From positions 7,986,575-8,050,574 of the forward strand of contig JAJEKV010000056.1 of assembly GCA_021234155.1 (NCBI GenBank): a stretch of DNA of 64,000 nucleotides, given 5' to 3'. The notes under the pieces were generated by a model, which saw only the letters and a list, made by a program, of their open reading frames with translations, was not told the DNA's origin and made no database searches. Every line of letters starts with the position of its first letter. Position 1 is the stretch's first letter. The position numbers and the translations under genes were made by a program. This stretch comes from Isoetes taiwanensis (lineage: Eukaryota; Streptophyta; Lycopodiopsida; Isoetales; Isoetaceae). Positions 34,080 to 44,342 of this stretch are shown here, in pieces.

Positions 34080-34490
34080 TGCCTATGATTCAAAGAAGAT
34101 GAACGAGGCGGAACAAATGATATCCTACCCATGATCAGGAGTTGTTAGGCTTATTTGTTCATACATTGCTAATATGGAGACACTACCTCCTTGGTAGAAG
34201 ATTCGAGTTGGACACGGATCACCAAAGTCTCCGTTATTTATCCACCCAACCGAACCTCAACCTCCGCCGAGGGAGATGGATGGAATTTCTTGAAGAATAT
34301 GATTTTGACATCATGTATAAGCACTGGAAAGCACAATGTGGTTCTTCGGGATGCATTGTCACGCCACCCCTCGGTAACCCGAACCCATTGTAATGCAATT
34401 TCTACACTCACAAGTGAGTTTGGGAAAGCAGATAGAAACGGAGACCTTGGCCACGGATTAGAGTTTCGCGGAAATCTGGGCTAGTTTGAG
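34080..34490 (+). pseudogene. RNase H of the chromovirus (broken)
   Basis: HDQELLGLFVHTLLIWRHYL at about 34.13 kb, then RRFELDTDHQSLRYLSTQPN, then RRGRWMEFLEEYDFDIMYK. The (D)HQSLRYL and RxxRWxExLxEYDFDIxYK signatures are standard for the Ty3/gypsy RNase H C-terminal part. The N-terminal part, upstream of 34.08 kb, is scrambled by frameshifts. Confidence 0.8.
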
Positions 34491-34639
34491 TAAGGAGGCA
34501 CGCATGATAAAGAACGCTTTCCTTTCCGTTCATATAAGAAAGAGGGCAATTTGTTGTATCACAAGGATAAGTTGTGTGTACCTCGACTTCGGTGCGTAGT
34601 TAATCCTCCATGACACGCACAACAGCCCTATAGCCGGAC

Positions 34640-35405
34640 ATGCGGGTTTTATGAAGACCTATTTTAAAATCCGCTCTAGTTACTTTTGGCCTTCCATGAA
34701 GAAGGATATTGCTAGATACATTAAGCGATGTCAAGTGTGTCGCAGAAACCAAAGCGAAGCAACTAAGAGTTCGGTGAGAGCCGCGGCCTTTGGATGTGCC
34801 CCCATAAAATGGGAAGTAATAACCATGGATTTCATTGTGGGCCTTCCACCTAACTCTCGCGGGCTATGATGCACTAATGGTGGTGCGCCGACAAATTGTC
34901 AAAAATGGCTCACTTCTTGCCATGTCGTTACCACCGACACTGCCTTCGACACTTGCTTTTCGCCAAAGGAGATCTTCCCGTTGCGGAATGCCCTCGTTAT
35001 TGTATCCGAGATCCCAAATTTGTAAGTGCATTACGGAAGGATTTCTTCACCACCATCCGCACCAAGCTTGCTATGAGTACCGCATATCATCCTCGGGCGG
35101 GATGGTCGGACAGAAGCGCACCAACCGTATCATAGAGGATATGCTCTAGGTTATGTGTGGAGTAAGCAATCCCAATGGGATGACTATATTTATCTAGTAG
35201 AGTTTGCCTATAACAAGATGAAAAACAGAGTCTTCCGAATGTCTCCTTTCATGATAAATTATGGTTATCAATGCCTTACTCGACACATGGCACAACCCGC
35301 GTCGAAAAGTGGAGGTTTCTCAACAACTCCTCCCCGAGATGCAAGCTTTGGTCGACGGGCACGTGGTTACTTGCTACGCATCGCTGTGATCGTCAAAAGA
35401 GTGTA
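34640..35405 (+). pseudogene. Integrase of the chromovirus (broken)
   Basis: Zinc-binding end: YFWPSMKKDIARYIKRCQVC followed by RRNQ (34.68-34.75 kb). Core: WEVITMDFIVGLPPNSRG (first Asp), SKMAHFLPC in a second frame, IRDPKFVSALRKDFF (second Asp region; usually SDRD, here IRD), TAYHPRAGWSD (usually AYHPQTDGQSE; the Glu region is altered). Then WDDYIYLVEFAYNKMKN. Frameshifts occur at about 34.87, 35.13 and 35.40 kb. Confidence 0.85.
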
Positions 35406-35437
35406 GCGAATAAGCCGAGGACCTCACGAGTCTTCCG

Positions 35438-35945
35438 GTGGGTGAATCGGTTTGGCTTAAGATTAAGGTAAAACAAGCCAAGCTTAAGATTGGTAATTGC
35501 AAGAAGTTGGCACCCGGATGGGCTGGACCGCTCAAAATCATCAACGCGTATTGGGGAGCAAGCATATCGCCGGACTTGCCACCCCGCTTAAAGATCCACA
35601 AGGTTTTTCATGTGAGTCTTCTAAAGCGAAGACACCCTCGATCCGAGAGGAGGTTTTGGAAACCCCAACCCTCCCGAAATGACGAGAGGAGCGACTAGAG
35701 ATACTACCCAAGCTCTTCTTGATCGAGCTTATAAACGGACTAGGAGGACTCAAATGCTACAATACTTGGTCAAGTGGAAACACTTGCCGGTGGAGGATGC
35801 TACGTGGGTGATGCAAACAGATCTTGAGAAGCACTACCCGGTTTCATCTGCGCTGAATCTCAAGGCCGCACCATCAACGATGCTATCAACCCCCGCTCCG
35901 GCGGTAAGCTTGAAGACTTCATTACCGAGAATCGGTGAGGGGTAG
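35438..35945 (+). pseudogene. Integrase C-terminal region with chromodomain (broken)
   Basis: GESVWLKIK, then the pair GWAGPLKIINAYWG and LPPRLKIHKVFHVSLLKRR (SH3-like integrase C terminus, 35.44-35.63 kb). In the next frame comes the chromodomain: TQMLQYLVKWKHLPVEDATW followed by DLEKHYP (35.75-35.84 kb). The aromatic and Trp positions (YLVKWK...ATW) are present, which places the element in the chromovirus branch. The chromodomain is expected to guide integration to marked chromatin; that is family knowledge. Confidence 0.88.
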
Positions 35946-36485
35946 ATGCATCGTAGTTAACAACAAGATTCATGATGGGATCACCTTCGTGTTCCTTAGG
36001 GCGTGGTGTGTCTTCACAATGTGGACACCCTAACCGCTTGTAAAGCATGAACTTCCTTACGCCGCAATGAATTGCGAACCATAGGCATAATAGGTTCCTT
36101 GTAGATAAATTTTCTTTCATTTCTTCTAGGGGGTGGACCCTTCAACCACAACCTAATTATTTTTATCTCAGGCCCGATATATTGACATGTCAGCCGCGAG
36201 AAGACGTCGGACCTGCCCATGTATAGGGGGTTGCTGATGACCCGACTTTTTTCCGTCTTCATGGTGTTTACACATAGTTCTTTAGTGTTACGCTTTTTTT
36301 TTTTTTTGATATTGGACTTCGGTCCTTGAACTTGTTGCTTATGATAATCATGTGAACTGCACCTCGGTGCTTGAACTGTTTTAAACTTTGAACTTTTAAT
36401 ACATTATCTTCTGAAATAAGGATTTTCCTTCTTGTCATTTATTATATTTCTATCTAACCTCAATGCTGAGGACAGCATTGTTTTT

Positions 36486-36498
36486 AAGGAGGGGAGAA
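36486..36498 (+). promoter_or_regulatory. Polypurine tract
   Basis: AAGGAGGGGAGAA lies directly against the first base of the right LTR. It is the expected plus-strand primer site. Confidence 0.9.
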
Positions 36499-38098
36499 TG
36501 TGACGTTCCAAGTATTTATACGGTATAAGTATAAATATGTTGACACGTCACCAAGGATACATCAATACATGGGGTATGGGAACCTAAGTGGTTCACTTAA
36601 AGGGATTAAATTAGCTATGCTAATTTAATTATTGACAATAATAACCTATAATTAAGGAACTAATATTTAAAAACCATAATTAAGCTAATTATGGTTTTGA
36701 AAGGCTTACGTGGCCACCCTCGATTGGTTAGCATGATAATGCTAATTGGGGTCAATAGGGTGGATCACCACCCGTGACGCCCACAACTCACCTTGAGCGT
36801 TGGAGCGCCACCCTTGTGACCCGAGTTGAGCCACCTTGAGCAATTGGCGCCACCCTTCTTACACAAGTTGAACACCAAGACCAAGCGGATGGAGATCCCC
36901 AATGACAACGGGTCGAGCGAAATACGGTGGGTGGCTAGAGTAGTTGTGAATTCTAGGATAGCCCTGTTGGGCACCCGTTTGGGTTGTTGGTCTGTCCTCT
37001 GTGTTTACTCGTGGAACTAACCCTTGATTGTAAAGGTAAGTTCTCTATATATTTCGATTCCGGTTTTGCTTGTAATGGATGGATTGGTGGTTGTTAGCCT
37101 AGTGTTACTCGAAATGGGGATTAAGGGGTAGAGACCTCCGAGGCTATTTATTGTAGTATGCTCCTAGATAGAGCCCCGTTATCCCCGCATTTATGCCCGC
37201 GCACAAGAGCCCACCGGGTCATAGATGCTATGGTAATGCGGCTTAGCACCGGACAAGGAACACGATGGTGAAGTGGAGGTGGGGTCTTGCACTCATACAT
37301 AAAAGGCTCCTGACTTCTATAGCGAAGCTGGACCTCGATAACCTGGCCACGTGGGGGCGTATGGGTCCGACACTCCCTCGGTGTAGAGGTGTGACCAGGT
37401 ATGGGGCACCTTGCACTTTGAGTAGATTTAGGGCTAGTAAGTCTGCACGGATGCGAGGGGTCGCTGATGCGCACGTATTCTCTAGCTTCGCCCATGGAGC
37501 CACTTTGATTCTCGAAGGGGACGCTTCGACCGCCTCATCGGACCCGGGACTTCATGAACCCCGAGTAGGCTCGGCAGGTGATGCCTCGAGCTCAAGTCTC
37601 CCCTAAGGCTATAGCCCGAAGCCATAGCGCGGATTTGACCCATCCGCAAAGTGTGCATGTGAGGGGCGGATGGAGTGGACAACCCTAGCCAATGTTCTAT
37701 GCCAGATAACGCCATGTCAAGATTCTCCGCTGATCTCTTGAGGCCTAGCCGACAACATCCTCATTGAGTCCAACCGGTAGAACCATGGGTTTGGGGTGTT
37801 TTCTTAGGTTTAGATGCATATTCTTTGCCGTTGGTATTTGGATGGATATGCCACCCTTCGTGGTGGTTATTTATACGTGATTTATGCTGTGTGCTAACCC
37901 TTGTATTCACGCTTCCGTGACGTAGGAGCCCCATTGAAGGCGTGGGCCGAATGACCCGCCGTGTCCTTCTTTTCGGGCATCATATTATAGATGGCCCGAA
38001 ATAGGAGGGTTCTCGCTCATGGCGAGTTGGTCGCCATGGGAGGGGAAAGTCCCCGTATGTATACGTCCGAGGGTCGTATATGTTCAGGGAGCGTCACA
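36499..38098 (+). repeat. Right LTR of chromovirus
   Basis: Starts TGTGACGTTCC after the PPT and ends GGAGCGTCACA, followed by the second target duplication TCTGC. About 20 bp shorter than the left LTR because of small indels. Confidence 0.93.
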
Positions 38099-38158
38099 TC
38101 TGCTTGAGGTTCTTGGTCACAGGGTTCCGCAGCAGTAGCTTCATAAGAAATCTGGAAA
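38099..38158 (-). pseudogene. DUF7869-type gene, 5' continuation beyond the insertion
   Basis: When the chromovirus and one copy of TCTGC are discounted, the minus-strand frame that ends here (ISYEATAAEPCDQEPQA) continues in phase with the frame at 16151. The split gene can therefore be followed across the 22-kb insertion. Upstream it is cut again after only about 60 bp by a LINE-type 3' end (38159-38325), beyond which I cannot find the gene. Confidence 0.75.
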
Positions 38159-38325
38159 TTAGAATAAGAATAAGAATAAGAATAAGAATAAGAATAAGAA
38201 TAGTTTTTTATCGTCCACTGAGACCAATCGGCCTATGGGACCCAGAAGGAGCGCAGCAAACTTATTACTGCCCGGGTTAAAAAACCCTCGTCCCAAAGGG
38301 TTTTCGAGGGAAAAACTGTGGCAGT
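38159..38325 (-). repeat. LINE-type 3' end with (TTATTC)n tail
   Basis: An (AATAAG)n array of about 7 units is joined to TTTTTTATCGTCCACTGAGA and a body nearly identical to 11818-11945 through AAACTTATTACTG. A minus-strand retroelement end. It lies in what was the DUF7869-type gene. Confidence 0.65.
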
Positions 38326-38790
38326 AATAAGAATGCTGTCAAACTGTACAAGTATACATCATCATGAAATAAATGTGTATATACATGTCAAGCGCGTGCC
38401 CGAGGACATAGCTGATCTCGCATGTCCATGACCTCCTGAAGGTATGATCCTAGCACCCGTACGGAGGCCGTGCTCAATGTCACATGTAGCGGAAAGGTTG
38501 ACGAAAGTATTGTATGCAATAACAATAAATGAAATATCTATACAATGCCTATACCGCGCTACGCGCGACAGTGCGTGCGACACGTATGGACCATAATTTT
38601 GTAAAATACATAAGAAAGTTATATTAATTTACCAAATACAGATATGCCGCGCTGGGTGCGACTCATACAAAAGTATCCCATTTGGACACGTCACCAGATA
38701 TCCCATTTCGTAGCACATTTCCAATTTCGTATTTGCTGAATCAGTACAAATATCATTTCACCATTTCAATCTCTGCAGTTTGTTTTCTCA
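38326..38790. other. Spacer with the first CGCG hairpins, no gene
   Basis: No gene. Hairpin words CCGCGCTACGCGCGA (38554-38568) and a degraded CCGCGCTGGGTGCGAC (about 38647-38662) belong to the palindrome family concentrated in 38.5-42.4 kb. Confidence 0.4.
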
Positions 38791-38792
38791 AT

Positions 38793-39245
38793 GGGTTATG
38801 AAACTGGTTTGGTGCATGTCGATGCTACCAACCGTGGACATGTGCGCGAGCGAGGCTTGGCCTTGAGCCTCACTAAAGCCGGGACAAGGCACTTCAGAGA
38901 GATATCCCGAAAGCAATACTGTTCTGGGATTTTAACAGCATGGTGAGGAAGTTCGACCATCTCCTTCCTATCTCTGAGGAGAGAGATGGATGTGGAAGTA
39001 CGGTGCAGCAAGTGGCAGGCATTACAGAAGCTCAGTTTAATGTAGAGATTGCAGATATAGTCCTCCACGCAGCTGCAACTATTGCCATAAAATTTGTTTT
39101 GAGCCATTTCCTAATCCTCAAACCTGGACAGAAAGACTTGTTAGAGAGTCTAAGGACCCACCATTCTGGAATGCTGGAGGCCAAAATGAACAGCCTCCTG
39201 ATGATCACAAACCTGGATCCAGATAGACGGGATTACATTGTATAG
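38793..39245 (+). pseudogene. Unidentified coding relic
   Basis: Two frames join: the first from the ATG at about 38793 (MGYETGLVHVDATNRGHVRE), the second from about 38920 to the TAG at 39243-39245 (MVRKFDHLLPISEERDGCGS, then ITEAQFNVEIADIVLHAAAT, ending NLDPDRRDYIV). The frame change near 38.93 kb suggests decay or an unrecognised intron. It could be the 3' part of a gene related to the broken gene at 41.1-43.6 kb, which is also embedded in CGCG hairpins. No family recognised. Confidence 0.35.
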
Positions 39246-41117
39246 AGGACAGTAATTATTGATCCTGCACCACTGCTACTAGTCTTACCAAAATAGCTTT
39301 TATAAAGCTCAGTTGTATATATTTTTTGGAATAAAAAACATTTTTACTTTCAGCAATTCCTTTTTTTTAAGGACTAATGTCAGATGTGGTTAGAATATTT
39401 CTAGTTGTTTGTTCTTCTCGCGCTGGGCGCGAGTCTTTTTTTCTCGCGCTGAGCGCGAGAGATTAATATGTTCTATAAAATTCATTTCATAGTTAGATTT
39501 ACTATACATATTACATTTAGTTAATAAACCCAAAAAACCACTACAGAGTCACTTCAAATCAAGTTCTTGTCTGGATGTAGGCGACTTTTTATTCAACAAG
39601 GAAAAACCATAGCAGTTACAAAAGAAGAGGACAATTCTTTCACCAACCAGGCTCATCATGAGCAGGTGGCACGATCACTCTCTTAACTTCGTAAACATCA
39701 TGCTCTGGAACCCATACAAGGTGGATGACAACCTTATGTAACTTCTAGCAGAGGCCATTGCAACTCCCTGCAACCAAGGATCGAATTCCAAGCCCCTCTG
39801 CTGGCATCTATAAATTTTAGTATAGTTCATGGAGCAAATGGTGGAATCCACATATTCTGGAGCCGGTGGCAAGGTAGATCGACAATTGCAATTAAAACAG
39901 GATGTGATCGGATTGCCGGACATGACTAATGCGCTGCCACTGAGAGGTACTCATATTTATAGCACGAGCAATACAGTAGCAGCATTATTGTGTAGACATA
40001 CGAGTATGCATGTGAGTAGCACATGGATAGGTGACACATGAAATATGTTCTAGTAGCTACAGTAAAGAGCAACAGTGCTACAGTAAATTTTTCAGTACAT
40101 AGCTCTCTGAGTAGTGTTGTTGGACAAGCCAAGAAACTCCCTACTGATTCACCAAGTGTTTCTGCTCCTGCATGTGGTCTTTGTAATGGATGAGTGGCAG
40201 CAAAGCAGTCTGTCAATCTAATTCTAATATAATCAGGTCCCAAGGGCACTCCATGGCATGCTGTATTTGGTGCCATATTATCAACAATGCCCTTGCCAAT
40301 GACATCTTTCCTGTTTTCTGCTAACATGCTTCTCCAATGGGAAATTTCATTTCTCCTGCTTGATTGATCATTTCCTTGACCTGCAAAGCTTTGTTAATTA
40401 AGTTGCACAAGTCATGGCGCCTCAATTCACTCACTTGATAGAAGAACTACTTGAGATTCGGCAACCTGATCCAGCGCTTCAGCAAGCTTCCTTCTTGGCG
40501 ACATCCCAAATTCGAATTAAAACACTGTAATGAAAAAGACAGTTCTTGTGTTTCTCTAGGCGCATTAGAGAAACACAAATTCTATGATCCAATGCGAGGC
40601 CAAGAACACAAAATAAATGGCGGACATTTTTAAAATAGACGGTTAGTACAGGCCAATGATTGAAAAGTAGTTGGGGAAAGGGATATTCACGGGCGGCGGG
40701 CTAAAAGATTTTAAATTTTAAATTGCGGGCGGGATTAATTTTCTTGTTTTCCTAAACAATGATAAGGGTAGTACATGCTTTCAATGGCGGGTGTCTATTC
40801 ATTAATTGTTTGTACGACCCGTGTAATAATCACATTTTCTAATTTCAATGTAATTTGAATCTCATTTTTTCATTCCTAATTTCTTCCAGAAGTTTTGCTT
40901 CGACCGCCTTCTGAAACCGACGCAATCTTCTTGAGCGATCTCTCAAGCGATCCAAATTTTTTGAACGCTACCTGCATTCCGAGCTATCTTACTTCATTTC
41001 CGGCCTGTTTACAAATTTTGACTCGATTTGAGCTTCTCGAGCTTATCGAGATTCACCCGACTTTCTCGAGCTACTACAAAGTTCAATTCCAGTTTCTAGA
41101 GCTTCAAGCACTTCAAT
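39246..41117. other. Spacer with two perfect CGCG hairpins and a possible 5' leader, no gene
   Basis: CTCGCGCTGGGCGCGAG (39417-39433) and CTCGCGCTGAGCGCGAG (39443-39459) are adjacent 7-bp-stem hairpins. The rest is AT-rich. Near 40.69-40.74 kb GGGCGGCGGGC and GCGGGCGGGA may be promoter elements of the downstream gene, whose leader would lie at about 40.88-41.12 kb. Confidence 0.4.
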
Positions 41118-42304
41118 ATGGCAACTAAAGGTTAGTATGTTTGAGTTCTTCATGGACGAGAAACTCTGTGACTCTATTTTCATTAGGTTTTAGAAACCTT
41201 CTGCTTGTGTGCTTAACTTTATTAATAGATTTAGAAACTCTGAGAGTCTTTGATTAACTCTGTCACTCTGCAACCTAGATTTGATTAGATCACTGTCACC
41301 CTTCATCTCTGCTACTTGGCTTGTATTTGTTTGCAGCTTAGTCTTTGTTTGATTATGTGTTCAGAGTTTTTTGCTGTCTTAAGTGAATCTGCAATGCTCT
41401 GTGATTATAATTCCTAGTATCTTAATCTTCAATTGTAATCATCAGAGACAGGGAAGTGGATTACGCTTCCTTGTGCTATGATTTTATTTTTTTTATGAAG
41501 CTTACTCTCTTTGATGTGTTCCTATGATGAAGCCTTCTGTAGAGTGTCGTCGGTCTATGGATTTCTCGCGCTTAGCGTGAGAAGTTCAGATTCTATCGCT
41601 CTTAGTAAGCGTAAGAGTAGGGTTGTTGAGGTCATAGTCGAGGTCAACCCTTCGCGAGGACGGTAAGAGAGATGGAATGTGAATTCTTGCGCTACACGCA
41701 AGAAGTCACATTCCATCTATTCTTACCATCCTGGATCCTTCGACTCGCGCTACGCGCGAATCCTAAAACATTGCTCTTAAAATTTATAGACTCGTCGCGC
41801 CATGCGCGAGATGTTGGTCAAGTTATTTAACACAGAAATACTTTAGCAATGTCTAACTTGATTATTTATTTTATAGCTTCCAAGAGAGCACTAGTTACAT
41901 CAACTTTTGCACCATCAAAGAAACTCAGGAAGGACCCCAAGGTAGTACAAGAAGAGGCAGAGGAGATAGATCGAACTCTTGGCATAAAGCTAATTGATGA
42001 CGGCAGAGTCATAACATGCGAGCTAAGTCAGGACTTGCCAGAGACAATATTTGTTGAGGGGTCTGAATGGTATGTTACTGTGAGCAGGAAGAGCAACACG
42101 GTGCGCTACATTGTCATTGACGGGCAGCACTTAGTTGAGGCAGCGAAGGCGCTTATAGAGAAAATGGATAAGATAGGTGCCAAGGAGTACAGGGAGCACT
42201 TCAGTTACAGGCAATGTCGAATCCTTAGTCATTACACGCCTCAACTTGCACTGACTACAATAAGTGCAGACTTGAACAACTGCAAGGGTGGTACAATACA
42301 ACTC
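41118..42304 (+). CDS. Unknown protein with IDGQH motif (ParB-like at best), exons 1-2
   Basis: Exon 1 is ATGGCAACTAAAG (41118-41130), followed by a GTTAGT donor. Exon 2 starts at 41877 after TTTTATAG and runs in phase to 42304, before GTAAGT, giving 147 residues beginning MATKASKRALVTSTFAPSKK. A later TVRYIVIDGQHLVEAAKALI resembles the VxDGQHRxxAA motif of ParB/sulfiredoxin-fold proteins, but the usual Arg is replaced by Leu, so enzymatic or CTP-binding function is unproven. The intron holds several CGCG hairpins. The clean splice signals suggest a once-functional gene; downstream exons are damaged. Confidence 0.6.
41657..41732. repeat. 76-nt imperfect hairpin containing a CGCG-type palindrome
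   Basis: AGGACGGTAAGAGAGATGG on the left pairs with CCATCTATTCTTACCATCCT on the right, and the inner arms GAATGTGAATTCTTGCG and CGCAAGAAGTCACATTC continue the stem. About 34 pairs with three small mismatches around a 5-nt CTACA loop. It is in the first intron of the IDGQH gene. It is either an expanded copy of the hairpin family or a MITE/miRNA-like foldback. Confidence 0.7.
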
Positions 42305-42326
42305 GTAAGTGCTTTTGTTTCTTATT

Positions 42327-42376
42327 AAGCTTAGTCGCGCTACGCGCGAGACTGCAGACTAAGCGCGACTAAGCTT
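42327..42376. repeat. 15-bp perfect inverted repeat in the second intron
   Basis: AAGCTTAGTCGCGCT (42327-42341) and AGCGCGACTAAGCTT (42362-42376) are exact reverse complements separated by 20 nt. The left arm overlaps a CGCGCTACGCGCG hairpin, so two alternative folds compete. Confidence 0.8.
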
Positions 42377-42439
42377 TTTACTTTCTCTATTCGGATTGCT
42401 CGCGCTACGCACGAATGGAGATCTATATGGTACTAATGG

Positions 42440-43560
42440 TTTTATATTCTTATCTCAAGCCATATCCCATGTAATTGAGGCAAGCTAATCAATGGATTGA
42501 GCTTGACCGTCCAATTTCAAAAAGAAAGAAGCAGGGGGAGAAGAAAGACAACTCTTACGACGAAGTGATTAAGATGATCAGCAAGGTCATCATACAAAAG
42601 AAGAAGGATGTTGCAGAGGAGGAAGAGGAAACTGACACCAAGAAGAAGAAGTCCAAGGAAGGCCCATCAGATTCCTACCACATAGTGTTCAGTCCTGATC
42701 ATATGTGGGACAAATGGAATGAGGTGTGGAACAAGTGGACAGCAGGAGAGCTTGTAGGAAAAGCAGGGAAACCTGAGAAAGGATCCCTTGAAGATTTTAC
42801 AGTTACAGACTTGAGGAGTGCACAGGGGTTAAGGGAAGAAGAAATTCTCAAGGTGCTCCAGTCTGTTATAGATGGACAAGTCTTTGTGAAGAAGGTCTCA
42901 AAAATCAAAGAGGTACCATCCTTTCCAGAGGCCTGCAAGTCCATGAAAGACCTCCGTGTGATGAGGGAGGCCATCTCAAAGGAGCTCTTTGAGATGTCTG
43001 GAATATAAAACCTATCTGAGCAAGGTATCTTGGACATGATGAAAATAACAAATGAAGCTCAGGTACTCGAAGTGGTCGCCTAAATTTATTCAAGCATATA
43101 AATCCAGGAACAAGGAAAAACCAGCCCATCTGCCATCAAAGATCCGTGTGGAGCTGAGGTGCAGAGTCAGTGGGGACTTGGACATTCCTGAGACTGTATC
43201 AGAAACCTACATGGTGAAGTCCTGTCAGGGTTCTCTGGTTGTTGCCACCCAGACTATTCCAAAGACAGCTTCATTGTTTGTGGTGGACTGTCGGACATAC
43301 TACTACATCTCTATGCTCTCAAATTGTCTCAAGCAGACCACCCAAGAGTACATCACATTTGTGTTCCTGTCTTAACCTGCAGAGGAATATCCAAAGACCT
43401 TGCAGGCCACCACTCAGATAGAGGCCAATATGAGTGTGCGCCACGGGGTGCTGGTAGATGGGACGCCTGCTAAGAACAGTTATGTCACTCATGGCATAAC
43501 AATGATCACTTACGTGATCATAAATAAAGTAGAGTGCGCAGTTTACGAGGCTTGTAATAG
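42440..43560 (+). pseudogene. Downstream coding part of the IDGQH gene, frameshifted
   Basis: Segments read AISHVIEA (42.46 kb), then in another frame NQWIELDRPISKRKKQGEKK, an acidic/basic linker, SYHIVFSPDHMWDKWNEVWN and EVPSFPEACKSMKDLRVMRE up to a TAA at 43006-43008. Further frames follow: LSEQGILDMMKITNEAQVLE; SKIRVELRCRVSGDLDIPET to 43375; and ANMSVRHGVLVDGTPAKNSY to 43.56 kb. Together these look like one long protein with at least three frame changes. A gene-carrying transposon is inserted just after, at 43675. No known domain. Confidence 0.4.
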
Positions 43561-43666
43561 ATAGTGGAGCTGAGAGATCATTAGTCAAGACTACTGGTGC
43601 TCTCACGGAAAGATGGAAGAGATTAAGGAGATTGAAGAATCTGGGATGTTGCAACTCTATGATCTA

Positions 43667-43674
43667 GAGGGAAA
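43667..43674. repeat. Target-site duplication, left copy (GAGGGAAA)
   Basis: GAGGGAAA directly precedes the left TIR and is repeated exactly at 46479-46486 after the right TIR. Confidence 0.85.
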
Positions 43675-43958
43675 CCCGGGGATTTCACCTTTAACATCCG
43701 TTCCTAACATGTGCGTGACTGGTTAGGGGTTTTTTTTGCCCCTCACACGTTCGTATACGGTCTGAAAATAATACGGGTTCACCACCACATTTTCGGACGT
43801 GGTCGTTTAGGGGTGCTGTGGGCGGGAACTCCTCACCAGCTTCATACGGTAGGGGTCCTTGAAGCCTTACGGTAGGGGTCCTTGAAGCCTTGAAGATCCG
43901 AAGCTTTGAAGATCCTCTTCCTCTGAGTAAAAGGCTTTGAAGATCCTCTTCCTCTTAC

Positions 43959-44096
43959 CCTAAAAATGTAGGTTCATTTGATAAAAACGATCCAAATGTT
44001 GGTACAGGACTTGTTGGCACACCAGCTTGTGGCGATCTGATGAGGCTTCAAATAAAGGTCGACAAGGTTACTGGAAAGATTGTCCATTCACGGTTC
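43959..44096 (+). pseudogene. ISU1: ISU1 (Fe-S cluster scaffold) gene fragment
   Basis: The frame reads PKNVGSFDKNDPNVGTGLVG, then TPACGDLMRLQIKVDKVTGK and IVHSRF. This is the N-terminal core of the IscU/ISU mitochondrial scaffold, including the first cluster-ligand Cys (PACGD). In intact ISU1 the next residues lead to the second Cys (FGCGSAIASSS); here similarity ends at about 44096. The upstream 100 bp is made of small duplicated words (TTGAAGATCCTCTTCCTCT twice; ACGGTAGGGGTCCTTGAAGC twice). A captured exon, not a working gene. Confidence 0.88.
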
Positions 44097-44342
44097 TTCT
44101 GTTGGCAAGTATTTTGGTTTTTACCAGATATAGTACCTATTTATGTTGTTTCTTATGTATGTCCTGGTAATGTATGATGCAGCTTAAAGAGTTATTTGCA
44201 GAAAGAAGTTCGGCAAAAGAGTTTTAGGCTACAAAAATAAGAAAAACATACAGGTAAAGCCTCAAATGCATCCTCTGTTTGTTCTGACAGTTTCACAGTT
44301 CTCTTTCTTAGGTTCCTTTTTTGTGCAAGGTAGTTTCTATAG

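Larger units (their letters stand above)
16152..38098 (+). mobile_element. Ty3/gypsy chromovirus, degenerate, with nested insertions
   Basis: The element is bounded by two LTRs of about 1.6 kb that start TGTGACG and end CGTCACA, with a perfect 5-bp target duplication. It has an initiator-Met PBS, a polypurine tract, and gag, protease, RT, RNase H, integrase and chromodomain in Ty3/gypsy order. Net element length without the nested 10.6 kb is about 11.3 kb. Many frameshifts and stops make it non-autonomous. A Penelope-like element interrupts it between PBS and gag. About 2 kb of unidentified coding-like sequence lies between that insertion and gag. Confidence 0.93.
41563..42415. repeat. Cluster of CGCGC-TAC-GCGCG type hairpins in introns
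   Basis: Short inverted repeats with a 3-5-nt loop: 41563-41583 (TTCTCGCGC-TTA-GCGTGAGAA), 41684-41704 (TTCTTGCG-CTACA-CGCAAGAA), 41745-41759 (TCGCGC-TAC-GCGCGA), 41791-41810 (bulged), 42335-42350, and a degraded copy at about 42397-42414. Together with copies at 38554, 38647, 39417 and 39443, about ten occur within 4 kb, and I noticed none elsewhere in the window. Arm sequences vary but pairing is mostly kept. Confidence 0.7.
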
